The notes: a model not told the origin generated them from the letters alone. Positions 1-5,065 are shown, numbered from the stretch's first letter. The stretch: 5,799 nucleotides of DNA from DASRFR01 sp035651455 (GCA_035651455.1 DASRFR010000020.1:1-5799); one strand, 5' to 3'. Made by a program: numbers and translations.

Positions 1-131
1 GGCGGCGTACCCGGCCCATGGTGTGCTTTGTGAACGTAAACAGCGTGGACCGAATCATCTACTCCATCTTCCAGCGCTTCAACCTGGAATGGAAAAACCG
101 CACCCTCAAGGTTTTTACACAAGCCGCGTGA
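1..131 (+). CDS. IS256/Mutator-type transposase, C-terminal fragment (5' end outside window)
   Basis: The frame beginning at base 3 is open from the window edge and stops with TGA at 129-131, giving 42 visible residues that start RRTRPMVCFVN, continue through SVDRIIYSIFQRFNLEW and end with FTQAA. The layout RRTR-x-CFVN, then an amphipathic helix, then LEW, matches the end of Mutator/IS256 transposases, where a conserved RRRT stretch follows the last catalytic glutamate and the protein closes with a short helix and a Trp. The catalytic DDE residues would lie upstream of the window, so activity cannot be judged. The overlapping frame from base 23 runs through the tRNA and is not real. An unrelated protein tail remains possible because only about 40 residues are visible. 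Confidence 0.5.
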   Translation, partial: RRTRPMVCFVNVNSVDRIIYSIFQRFNLEWKNRTLKVFTQAA

Positions 132-139
132 CATCACCC
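1..139 (+). mobile_element. right end of an IS256/Mutator-like insertion sequence (partial)
   Basis: The window opens inside a transposase C-terminus (see the CDS at 1-131). Its last codons run into a sequence around 112-139 that reads, on the opposite strand from 139, GGGTGATGTCACGCGGCTTG followed by TGTAAAAACC. IS256-family terminal repeats commonly have this look: a short G run, then TGTCA, then TTGTGTAAA. The transposase stop codon lies inside this repeat. The outer tip at about 139 is inferred, because the left end and the target-site duplication are outside the window. Family assignment is from memory of the family pattern. Confidence 0.5.
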
Positions 140-154
140 GAAAGCCAGCGCAGA

Positions 155-183
155 TTGACTATACCTGTTGCGTGGAGGAAAAT
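155..183 (+). promoter_or_regulatory. putative sigma-70 promoter for tRNA-Ala
   Basis: TTGACT at 155-160 (5 of 6 to TTGACA) is followed after 17 bp by GAAAAT at 178-183 (4 of 6 to TATAAT). The predicted start is near 190, about 37 nt upstream of the mature tRNA 5' end. It begins only 16 bp beyond the inferred IS end. Confidence 0.45.
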
Positions 184-226
184 AAGTTATGAGCCTTCGC
201 CTCCCCGGCGAGGGTTTCTCGCGCGT

Positions 227-302
227 GGGCCTGTGGCGCAGCTGGGAGCGCGCTTCCATGGCATGGAAGAGGTCGTCGGTTCGAGCCCGACCAGGTCCAC
301 CA
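227..302 (+). tRNA. tRNA-Ala(GGC)
   Basis: A complete 76-nt cloverleaf. The acceptor stem GGGCCTG (227-233) pairs with CAGGTCC (292-298), followed by discriminator A and an encoded CCA (300-302). The anticodon arm is CTTCC-ATGGCAT-GGAAG with anticodon GGC at 260-262. The T arm contains GGTTCGAGCCC. Two alanine hallmarks are visible: the G3:U70 wobble pair (G229, T296), which is the main AlaRS identity element, and an A32-U38 loop pair (A258, T264), characteristic of tRNA-Ala(GGC). It decodes GCC and GCU codons. Confidence 0.97.
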
Positions 303-337
303 ATTTTCAACAAGTTAGCGGACCCGTCTCTTCGCAT

Positions 338-359
338 TTGGCCGGAAATTGGCCGGAAA
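338..359. repeat. 11-nt tandem duplication, two perfect copies
   Basis: TTGGCCGGAAA occurs at 338-348 and again directly at 349-359, followed by the first two T of a would-be third copy. It lies 36 nt past the tRNA-Ala 3' end. No known function; it looks like slippage. Confidence 0.85.
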
Positions 360-361
360 TT

Positions 362-466
362 TCAAAAACCTTCTTCGGTTTCTGACTTCAATCTCAGTTC
401 CTTGCTGATCGCTTCCACCGTCGCCTTTGCGCTTTCGGGACATCCGCAGAAGTGGCAGCCACTCAT
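362..466 (-). CDS. possible 34-aa Cys-rich small protein
   Basis: An ATG at 466-464 opens a 34-codon frame ending in TGA at 364-362. The N-terminus is MSGCHFCGCPESAKATVEAI, followed by a Lys/Glu-rich amphipathic helix ending in EEGF. The C-x2-C-x-C cluster at residues 4-9, with a His at 5, could bind a metal. A TAG codon sits immediately before the ATG, so the frame cannot be longer. There is no good Shine-Dalgarno sequence upstream. A weak AAACC/GGTTT hairpin followed by T residues on the minus strand (377-381 with 366-370) overlaps the end and could terminate it. I do not recognise a family, and the frame may be fortuitous or a gene remnant. Its coding quality (few rare-looking codons, coherent helix) is the only support. 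Confidence 0.3.
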   Translation of the reverse strand: MSGCHFCGCPESAKATVEAISKELRLKSETEEGF

Positions 467-629
467 CTACCGTTTTCGTCCTTATTTCGGACTCGGAAGG
501 GAGCTTGGAAAGACGTTCCGGGCCGAGGTGTGAAGGAAAGTCGAGAACGGAGTCGGTCCCTTCATCGGTCTCGTTCCCATCCCACGACTGCCTTGAGCAG
601 GCCCGGCCTTCTACCGTGGGTGAAATTGG

Positions 630-1256
630 TCACTGTTCATGAACCGCGTTTTGTTCGCTGGCGAAAAGAGCGCGAATAGTTTCGAGGTGCGGGACCATGA
701 ACGTTGCTCGATCTAACTCCCCGCTATGTAGCTTCTTAGAGCCGTCGGCAATCACAAACTGCATATCGCTCATGCTGAGCGATCCAAACAACGTGCGAAG
801 CCACGGCGCCAAGTAGTTTTTGGTCGAGTCCGGAGAACCGGAAGCGTAAACCCTCCCCGCCGCGATGATGAAGGTGGCGCGCTTTCCTGCGAGCGGCCTT
901 TCCGAGAGTGTTGACGGAGTGACGATGTGATCCACCCACAGCTTGAATCTGGATGGCGGCCCAAAGTTGTGCATGGGCATTCCAATGACGTATTCGTCTG
1001 CCTCCGTCAGTTCCCTGATGAATTCAGCCGAGAGCCTGAGGATCTCGTTCTGTTGGCACGTGCGCTTGTGTTTAGGCGTGTAGTTGGCCGCCACCCATGC
1101 CGCATCGATGGCAGGAATGTCGATCGCGGCGAGATCGCGCGTTACGACCTCGCCGCCGTGGTTTTCGGCAAGCCATCTCTCGACGAATTCCTCGGTCAGG
1201 CGGCGTGAGATCGCCGTTGCGCCATATGGGCTTGAATCAATTCGAAGCAATTTCAC
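630..1256 (-). CDS. azoR: FMN-dependent NADH-azoreductase / NADH:quinone oxidoreductase, AzoR (AcpD) family
   Basis: A flavodoxin-fold enzyme of the AzoR family. These homodimeric cytosolic flavoproteins pass two electrons from NADH through FMN to quinones or azo compounds, usually as quinone or thiol-stress protection. Numbering from the GTG start, the protein is 208 aa, typical for the family. It shows the N-terminal beta strand and FMN-phosphate loop LLRIDSSPYGATAIS (about 3-17), the flavin-contact motif GMPMHNFGPPSRFKLWVDHI (about 92-111; AzoR relatives have P-M-Y-N-F), and the third flavin strand FIIAAGRVY (about 129-137). Start choice: an ATG at 1262-1260 abuts GGAGG (1267-1263) with no spacer, whereas GTG two codons later (1256-1254) has an ideal 6-nt spacer, so I prefer GTG; the ATG gives 210 aa. 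It is transcribed divergently from the ECF sigma gene. The exact substrate cannot be told. Confidence 0.9.
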   Translation of the reverse strand: MKLLRIDSSPYGATAISRRLTEEFVERWLAENHGGEVVTRDLAAIDIPAIDAAWVAANYTPKHKRTCQQNEILRLSAEFIRELTEADEYVIGMPMHNFGPPSRFKLWVDHIVTPSTLSERPLAGKRATFIIAAGRVYASGSPDSTKNYLAPWLRTLFGSLSMSDMQFVIADGSKKLHSGELDRATFMVPHLETIRALFASEQNAVHEQ

Positions 1257-1262
1257 GAGCAT

Positions 1263-1267
1263 CCTCC
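1263..1267 (-). promoter_or_regulatory. Shine-Dalgarno GGAGG deciding the azoreductase start
   Basis: GGAGG on the minus strand sits directly against the upstream ATG (1262-1260) but 6 nt from the in-frame GTG at 1256-1254. Normal spacing favours the GTG as the real start. Confidence 0.6.
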
Positions 1268-1273
1268 AAAAAT

Positions 1274-1316
1274 CGTGTCACAACCACCGGGTTTTGCGTG
1301 TCATTACCATGACACG
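1274..1316. promoter_or_regulatory. divergent regulatory region: three CGTGTCA boxes with a perfect inverted repeat
   Basis: CGTGTCA occurs at 1274-1280 (+), 1297-1303 (+) and 1310-1316 (-). The last two form a perfect 9-bp inverted repeat, GCGTGTCAT-TACC-ATGACACGC (1296-1304 with 1309-1317), typical in size of an operator for a dimeric regulator. The first two are direct repeats spaced 23 bp apart. All lie in the 76-78 bp between the azoreductase and sigma factor starts. Confidence 0.6.
1276..1302 (+). promoter_or_regulatory. putative ECF41-like sigma promoter of the sigma factor gene
   Basis: TGTCACA (1276-1282), a 16-bp spacer, then TGTC (1299-1302). As I recall it, the ECF41 promoter consensus is TGTCACA in the -35 region and CGTC in the -10 region, so this matches 7/7 and 3/4. 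The predicted transcript would start near 1310, about 30 nt before the sigma ATG. This would imply autoregulation or control by a related sigma factor. Confidence 0.4.
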
Positions 1317-1338
1317 CGACGATGCGAGAATGTGACCG

Positions 1339-2223
1339 ATGAGCGACGCCGATTGGCTGGCAAAACGATTCGAGGCCAGCCGCGGGCACCTGCGGGCCGT
1401 GGCGTACCGAATGCTCGGTTCGCTCGGTGAAGCGGAGGACGCCGTACAGGAGTCCTGGCTGCGGGTGAGCCGCGCCGACACCAGCGGGCTTGAAAACCTC
1501 GAAGGATGGTTCACGACGGTTGTCGCACGCGTGTGCCTCAATGTGCTGCGCTCTCGAAGATCGCGGCGCGAGGAGTCGCTGGAGGCAGAAGGCACGAAGC
1601 CTCGGGCGTCGCTCGCCAAAGGCATGGATCCCGAAGATGAGGCGGTCCTGGCCGAATCTGTTGGACTGGCGCTGCTGGTTGTCCTCGAAAGGCTCACTCC
1701 TGCCGAGCGAGTGGCATTTGTGCTTCACGACGTTTTCGATCTTGCCTTCGAAGACATCGCTGCGATCGTGGGGCGCTCCCCAGCAGCAGCAAGGCAACTG
1801 GCGAGCCGGGCACGCCGGCGCGTTCGCGGGACGAGCAGAGGCTCCGGCGCTGCGCTTTCCGAACAGCGACAAACCGTCGAGGCATTTCTTGCTGCTCTGC
1901 GCGCCGGTGATATGAACGGATTGCTCGCTGTGCTCGACCCAGACATTGTGCGCCGCGCCGACAGCGTTGCAGTGACCCTGGAGGAGGCACGAGAACTGCA
2001 CGGTGCGAGAGCGGTGGCAGAAGAGGCGCTCAAGTACAGAGATATCGCCCGATTTGCCCGGCCGATTCAGGTAAACGGGTCTGCCGGGATTGTCGTGGCC
2101 CCTGAAGGGCAGCTGCGTACCGTAATCTCCTGCACAGTCGAGGGAGGCAAAATCAAGAAGATGGAGGTGATCGCCGACCCCGAGCATCTCCGCAAACTGA
2201 ACCTGACAGTTTTTCCTGACTGA
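1339..2223 (+). CDS. ECF RNA polymerase sigma factor with C-terminal SnoaL-like domain (SigJ/ECF41-related)
   Basis: A 294-aa extracytoplasmic-function sigma factor. The sigma-2 region spans about residues 10-78, with AYRMLGSLGEAEDAVQESWL (22-41) for core binding and -10 recognition. The sigma-4 helix-turn-helix spans about 108-163 (LTPAERVAFVLHDVF, then IAAIVGRSPAAARQLASRAR) for -35 recognition. A SnoaL/NTF2-like domain follows from about 174 to the end, closing with VIADPEHLRKLNL. In the ECF41-type groups this tail replaces a separate anti-sigma factor, binding core polymerase and modulating activity. Canonical ECF41 motifs (WLPEP in the sigma-2/sigma-4 linker, DGGGR in the tail) are not visible; the linker instead reads KGMDPEDEAVLAESV. 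A related SnoaL-tailed group such as ECF56 is therefore as likely. ATG 1339 is chosen because an in-frame ATG at 1330 is followed at once by TGA. The Shine-Dalgarno sequence is weak. Confidence 0.92.
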   Translation: MSDADWLAKRFEASRGHLRAVAYRMLGSLGEAEDAVQESWLRVSRADTSGLENLEGWFTTVVARVCLNVLRSRRSRREESLEAEGTKPRASLAKGMDPEDEAVLAESVGLALLVVLERLTPAERVAFVLHDVFDLAFEDIAAIVGRSPAAARQLASRARRRVRGTSRGSGAALSEQRQTVEAFLAALRAGDMNGLLAVLDPDIVRRADSVAVTLEEARELHGARAVAEEALKYRDIARFARPIQVNGSAGIVVAPEGQLRTVISCTVEGGKIKKMEVIADPEHLRKLNLTVFPD

Positions 2224-2397
2224 GAAATTTGTTTTGGGGTCGAGCGTCTGTGGGAAAGGAGGAATGGGATGGATTCGGACTGGGTCGGGGAAGATGGCTA
2301 ACGGCTAAGGTGAATGGGAAAAATGGATAAAGGGGTAAGGGCCTGCCCTGTGGATCAATGGCGAATGTGTTTTGTGGCGGTTGTCGTCACAGTTGGC
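2224..2397. other. purine-rich intergenic spacer
   Basis: Strongly G/A-rich on the plus strand (about 2251-2340). It contains a textbook AAAGGAGG at 2255-2262 with an ATG 6 nt later (2269), but that frame closes after 10 codons (TAA 2299-2301). No terminator with a clear hairpin and T run was seen for the sigma gene. Confidence 0.5.
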
Positions 2398-2745
2398 CTA
2401 CGCTTTCGCTTTCATTGCAGATGCGCCCGTATCTGTGTCGAGGCCGTATGAAACTTTCAGCAGCTTCAGTAACAGATCTCGGTGCTTTTGGATGTCATTT
2501 TTCGTGAGCCGAAGGCGATAACGGCCCCACTTCGTTTCATAGTCCATAACGTCAATGCCGGCGGATTCGAGTTGTTGATCAATTTCCGCAGAAGAGGCGA
2601 GACGAATTTCTGCCCTGAAACTGTTCTTCTTCGCACGAAAGATGACGAAATTGTGCGGCTGACCGTCTGTAGCGAGCCCGATGTAGAACTTGTTGTATTT
2701 CAGTTCGAGCTCCCGCGCTCGCCCGATTTTCCACACCTCACTGCT
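2398..2745 (-). pseudogene. C-terminal fragment of a broken PD-(D/E)XK/NucS-like protein
   Basis: An open frame from just after a TGA at 2748-2746 down to TAG at 2400-2398. The translation contains RELELKYNKFYIGLATDG, then NFVIFRAKKNSFRAEIRL and ETKWGRYRLRLTKNDIQKHR. I recall this pattern as the C-terminal domain of a widespread uncharacterised bacterial protein of roughly 330 aa whose N-terminal half is the nuclease-like domain found just upstream on the same strand. A GTG at 2736 could start a 112-aa protein, but there is no Shine-Dalgarno sequence and the frame begins in mid-domain. Most likely it is the tail of a gene broken near 2740-2790. A free-standing small protein is the less likely alternative. 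Confidence 0.6.
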
Positions 2746-2784
2746 TCAGCTTCGGTGCATCTGTCCGCTCATCTCTAACTAAGT

Positions 2785-3213
2785 TCAGCTGATCTGTTCG
2801 CCGAAATTCCAGGCACTCATCTGAAGTGCTATCAGCGGAATAAAACCGTTGAACAAACCAATGACGTTCAAGAAGCGACTCGTGATGTCTTCGGCGATGA
2901 TGACCGCGTAGTGATCGTATTGGGGATAACGTTTCCGCTCCACATCCCAATACTCAATTGTGCGGATAATGTGGCTTTCGTCTGTGCTCCCGAGCATCAC
3001 CTCGACCTCATAGCGAGTGCTCGACTCAGCATCTTGGAGAAGCAAATCTAGCCGACCGGCCCTCGGCTGGCTGCGCTCCTTGTCTTTAAGGACGAGATCA
3101 CCAAGTCCGAGGATAGAAGGGTCTTCCGCGATTCGCTGTTGTACCCACGTCTCGCGGTATTCGGGATGATTAGATAGCCGAATCCGCTCGGGCTTTACGA
3201 ATTTTAAGGGCAT
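2785..3213 (-). pseudogene. N-terminal half of a PD-(D/E)XK/NucS-like nuclease-domain protein, frameshifted
   Basis: An ATG at 3213-3211, with GAGG 5 nt upstream, begins MPLKFVKPERIRL; the frame stops after 142 aa. The core RAGRLDLLLQD (51-61) followed by RYEVEVMLG (67-75) resembles the D...E-x-K/E active site of PD-(D/E)XK and DUF91/NucS proteins, here with D56 and E69-V-E71 (no Lys). It continues with SHIIRTIEYWDVERKRYPQY and an AEDITSRFLNVI helix region. At residues 138-142 (FGEQIS) a TGA interrupts. Restoring one base near 2787 continues the protein as LNLVRDERTDAPKLKQ before another stop at 2740-2738. The rest of the protein resumes at 2398-2745 in a different frame. The function of the intact family is unknown to me; a DNA-related role is inferred from the fold only. 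Confidence 0.65.
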
Positions 3214-3237
3214 AACGACCTCGCCTGATTGCCGCGA

Positions 3238-3243
3238 ATTGTA
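3238..3243 (-). promoter_or_regulatory. possible -10 box upstream of the broken nuclease-like gene
   Basis: TACAAT on the minus strand (5 of 6 to TATAAT), 24 nt before the ATG at 3213. The -35 candidate 17 bp further upstream (TTTCTA) is poor. Confidence 0.3.
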
Positions 3244-3279
3244 TCCCACCCACCAGCCTTTAGAAATCTCCTCCAGGAG

Positions 3280-3315
3280 TCCGCCTGCGGCGGGCTGCCG
3301 CCCGCCGCAGGCGGA
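3280..3315. repeat. perfect 16-bp stem, 4-nt loop GC-rich palindrome
   Basis: TCCGCCTGCGGCGGGC (3280-3295), loop TGCC, then its exact reverse complement (3300-3315). There is no T run on either side, so it is not a classical terminator. The sub-motif CCGCCTGCGGCGG has the look of dispersed palindromic (REP/MITE-like) elements. It lies between two decayed genes. Confidence 0.8.
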
Positions 3316-3377
3316 AGGGGCCAATGCCGCTTGTGGTTCGAACAATTGCCGTTTGTGGATAGGTCTTGGTCGCGGTT

Positions 3378-3918
3378 TCAGGCGCGTGATTCTTCCGCAG
3401 CCCTCGCCTCGGTGACATCCGGACTGACAACGGCCACCGACTTGGGCTCTTCCGTCACAACGCTCAAACGTGACTTTGGGCAGCGTCGGCAGAAGCTGCC
3501 GAGGGATGATCGTGCTTTGTTGGAAGATCAACGCGCTGAGTTCGACCGGGCCGTGCTTCCCAGGCGCCCTGATCCTCTTGACGCAGTGACGATCTTGATC
3601 GGCCGGGACGACTTCCACTTGCGCCAGGGAGGTCATCCAGGCAGTGGTTGGAATGTAGCTTGGTTTTCTGCTGCTTCAGGTAATGACGGACTACCCCGAT
3701 GGAGCGCGGCACGACTATCGCGGCCTTATCGCCCGTGACATAGACCGGCGGGCCACGGGTGTTGACGCTCAGCCCGCCCTCAGTGATCAGCGTCCTGAGG
3801 GCGCTGATGAATTGGTTGACCTTGCTGTCGGGTCGCTTGGTCATCCACTCGGGCGCCGCTTGCTCGTCACTCTGCTGATCCACCTTGCTCACAGGACGTG
3901 CCAGAGGGGTGGTCGGTC
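3378..3918 (-). pseudogene. frameshifted remnant resembling a TraI_2 C-terminal (DUF1528-like) relaxase domain
   Basis: Three minus-strand frames join into one domain. Frame A (open from a stop near 3918; GTG start possible at 3892) contains EWMTKRPDSKVNQFISALRT, then GGLSVNTRGPPVYVTGDKAA and VVPRSIGVVRHYLKQQ. Near 3655 it shifts by one base to frame B: IPTTAWMTSLAQVEVVPADQ, then VKRIRAPGKHGPVELSALIF and LLPTLPK. Near 3475 it shifts again to frame C: SRLSVVTEEPKSVAVVSPDV, ending at TGA 3380-3378. The order (short helix, G-x-L-x-VN, V-x-VPRSI, then a K..R..G...VELSALIF strand pair) matches, as I recall, the C-terminal TraI_2_C domain of MobH-type relaxases of integrating conjugative elements. 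Most of a relaxase would be missing, so this is a relic. The family call is moderate; the frameshifts are directly visible. Confidence 0.5.
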
Positions 3919-3940
3919 ACCGGCATGACTGCCGGCGAGC

Positions 3941-3961
3941 GCTGCCGCAAGCTGCGGCAGC
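3941..3961. repeat. 9-bp stem, 3-nt loop hairpin upstream of the TPR gene
   Basis: GCTGCCGCA (3941-3949), loop AGC, TGCGGCAGC (3953-3961), a perfect match. There is no T run on either side. It lies 23 bp upstream of a TATAAT box and could be an operator or a junction scar. Confidence 0.6.
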
Positions 3962-3983
3962 CGAGCGTCAGCCAACAATCGGC

Positions 3984-3989
3984 TATAAT
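3984..3989 (+). promoter_or_regulatory. consensus -10 box (TATAAT) of the TPR gene
   Basis: A perfect TATAAT ending only 9 nt before the ATG at 3999, so transcription would start at or just before the start codon. No convincing TTGACA lies 16-18 bp upstream. Confidence 0.5.
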
Positions 3990-3998
3990 TTTGCGCCT

Positions 3999-4955
3999 AT
4001 GAGAACCACGATTCGATTCTGCTTCGCGCTGGCTGTCCTGTGCATGTTCGCGGCTCCGGTAGCCGCTCAGGGCGGGGCCTTCGCACCGGCGTCCGATACA
4101 GCTGACCTGGTTAAGCAGGGCCGGAAGCTGAGCAGCGAAGGCAAACTGGACGAGGCTTTGGTTGTGTACAACAAGGTGCTGCAGACCGCGCCGGATTCGT
4201 TCGAGGCGCACCTGGGCGCCGGGATTGTGCTGGACTTGAAAGGCGATTACGCCGAGGCCCGGCGTCATCTGCAAAAAGCGATGGACGTAGCCAGCGAAGA
4301 AACCAAGCCGCAGGCGATGCGCAGCATGGCAATGTCGTACGCCTTTGAAGGCAAAGCCGGCGAGGCGGCGAAGTACGAGCAGCCGCTGATTGACGGCCGC
4401 CTGGCCAGGCAGGACTTCACAAGCGCTGCCGAAATCGCCAACGAGCTGGCGCGCATCTACCTGGAGTCCGGCGACTTGGATAACGCCGCCAAGTGGTACA
4501 AGACGGGCTACGAGACAGCTCTGCGCAAGGCGAACATGCCCCAGACCGAGCGTGCGCTGTGGGATTTTCGCTGGGAACACGCGCAGGCGCGTATCGCAGC
4601 GCGCCGCGGCCGGCGCGATGAGGCGCAGAAGCACGTGGCCGCGGCCAAAGCTGCGCTCGACAAGACCTCAGCCGAGGATCGTAAGCAGCAGGAGCCGTTC
4701 TTCCCCTACCTGACCGGCTACGTTGCCTTCTACAGTGGCGATTACCCAGCCGCCATCGCGGACTTGCAGAAGGCCAACCAGCGCGATCCGTTCATATTGA
4801 GCCTGCTGGCGCAGGCTTATGAGAAGTCCGGGAACCAGACGCAGGCGAGGGAGTATTACGGAAAAATCCTGCAGATTAACAACCACAATCCGACCAATGC
4901 CTTTGCCCGTCCCCTGGCAAAGAAGAAGGTAGCGGGAGCGGGTGCTGGGAGCTAG
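3999..4955 (+). CDS. exported tetratricopeptide-repeat (TPR) protein
   Basis: A 318-aa protein. Residues 1-23 are a classical Sec signal peptide: basic start MRTTIR, hydrophobic FCFALAVLCMFAAP, then VAA before Q24 as the likely signal peptidase I site. The Cys at 15 is preceded by Leu, so there is no lipobox. The mature part is almost entirely helical TPR pairs with the usual G/Y/A/P positions, roughly 35-66, 69-102, 105-138, 142-178, 188-222, 236-264 and 266-298. It closes with a Lys-rich and Ala/Gly-rich tail. TPR proteins of this kind are periplasmic scaffolds for protein contacts; no catalytic domain is present and the partner is unknown. The frame is open from 3885, but the signal peptide and the TATAAT box identify ATG 3999. 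There is no Shine-Dalgarno sequence before it. It converges with tRNA-Arg, leaving 24 nt between them. Confidence 0.88.
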   Translation: MRTTIRFCFALAVLCMFAAPVAAQGGAFAPASDTADLVKQGRKLSSEGKLDEALVVYNKVLQTAPDSFEAHLGAGIVLDLKGDYAEARRHLQKAMDVASEETKPQAMRSMAMSYAFEGKAGEAAKYEQPLIDGRLARQDFTSAAEIANELARIYLESGDLDNAAKWYKTGYETALRKANMPQTERALWDFRWEHAQARIAARRGRRDEAQKHVAAAKAALDKTSAEDRKQQEPFFPYLTGYVAFYSGDYPAAIADLQKANQRDPFILSLLAQAYEKSGNQTQAREYYGKILQINNHNPTNAFARPLAKKKVAGAGAGS

Positions 4956-4979
4956 GCGGCCGGTGCTGTGGCAGGTTCC

Positions 4980-5056
4980 TGGTCGGGGCGGCAGGACTCG
5001 AACCTGCGACCCTCTGCTTAGAAGGCAGATGCTCTATCCATCTGAGCTACGCCCCG
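4980..5056 (-). tRNA. tRNA-Arg(TCT)
   Basis: A complete 77-nt cloverleaf on the minus strand. The acceptor CGGGGCG (5056-5050) pairs with CGCCCCG (4990-4984), followed by discriminator A (4983) and an encoded CCA (4982-4980). The D arm is GCTC...GAGC. The anticodon arm is TCTGC-CTTCTAA-GCAGA, with anticodon TCT at 5022-5020. The T arm is GCAGG-TTCGAGT-CCTGC. It reads AGA and possibly AGG codons. Confidence 0.97.
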
Positions 5057-5065
5057 AATGACTGC

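Larger units (their letters stand above)
303..629. other. intergenic stretch between tRNA-Ala and the azoreductase gene
   Basis: 327 bases without a firm gene. It holds the 11-nt tandem duplication and the possible minus-strand small ORF at 362-466. Longer plus-strand frames here (for example 427-642) give basic, Ser/Arg-rich, low-quality translations without a ribosome binding site. No RNA fold or terminator of convincing strength was seen. Confidence 0.6.

Noticed and set aside
134..337. Minus-strand 67-aa frame containing GGPGRARTDDL and QLRHRP
   Set aside because: It is the antisense translation of tRNA-Ala, a common false protein in databases.
189..533. Plus-strand 114-aa frame with a GGAGG upstream of its ATG
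   Set aside because: It reads straight through the tRNA-Ala gene and then into low-quality, Ser/Arg-rich sequence.
1237..2187. Long 316-aa minus-strand frame
   Set aside because: It is a complete antisense shadow of the sigma factor gene, with a Cys/His/Arg-rich translation and no family motifs.
3214..3636. N-terminal extension of the nuclease-like frame up to 3636
   Set aside because: The ATG at 3213 has a ribosome binding site. The extension reads through the palindrome and the relaxase-like fragment by chance.
3229..3738. 169-aa plus-strand frame over the relaxase-like remnant
   Set aside because: It is antisense to the coherent minus-strand domain pieces and crosses the perfect palindrome.
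3885..3998. Upstream extension of the TPR gene to 3885
   Set aside because: The extra 38 residues precede a perfect signal peptide and include the hairpin and the TATAAT box.
3867..4634. 255-aa minus-strand frame opposite the TPR gene
   Set aside because: It is a shadow of the TPR gene in high-GC DNA; the plus strand has a signal peptide and repeats.
227..5056. Integration (att) repeats of either tRNA 3' end
   Set aside because: I looked for second copies of the tRNA-Ala and tRNA-Arg 3' ends within the window and saw none.
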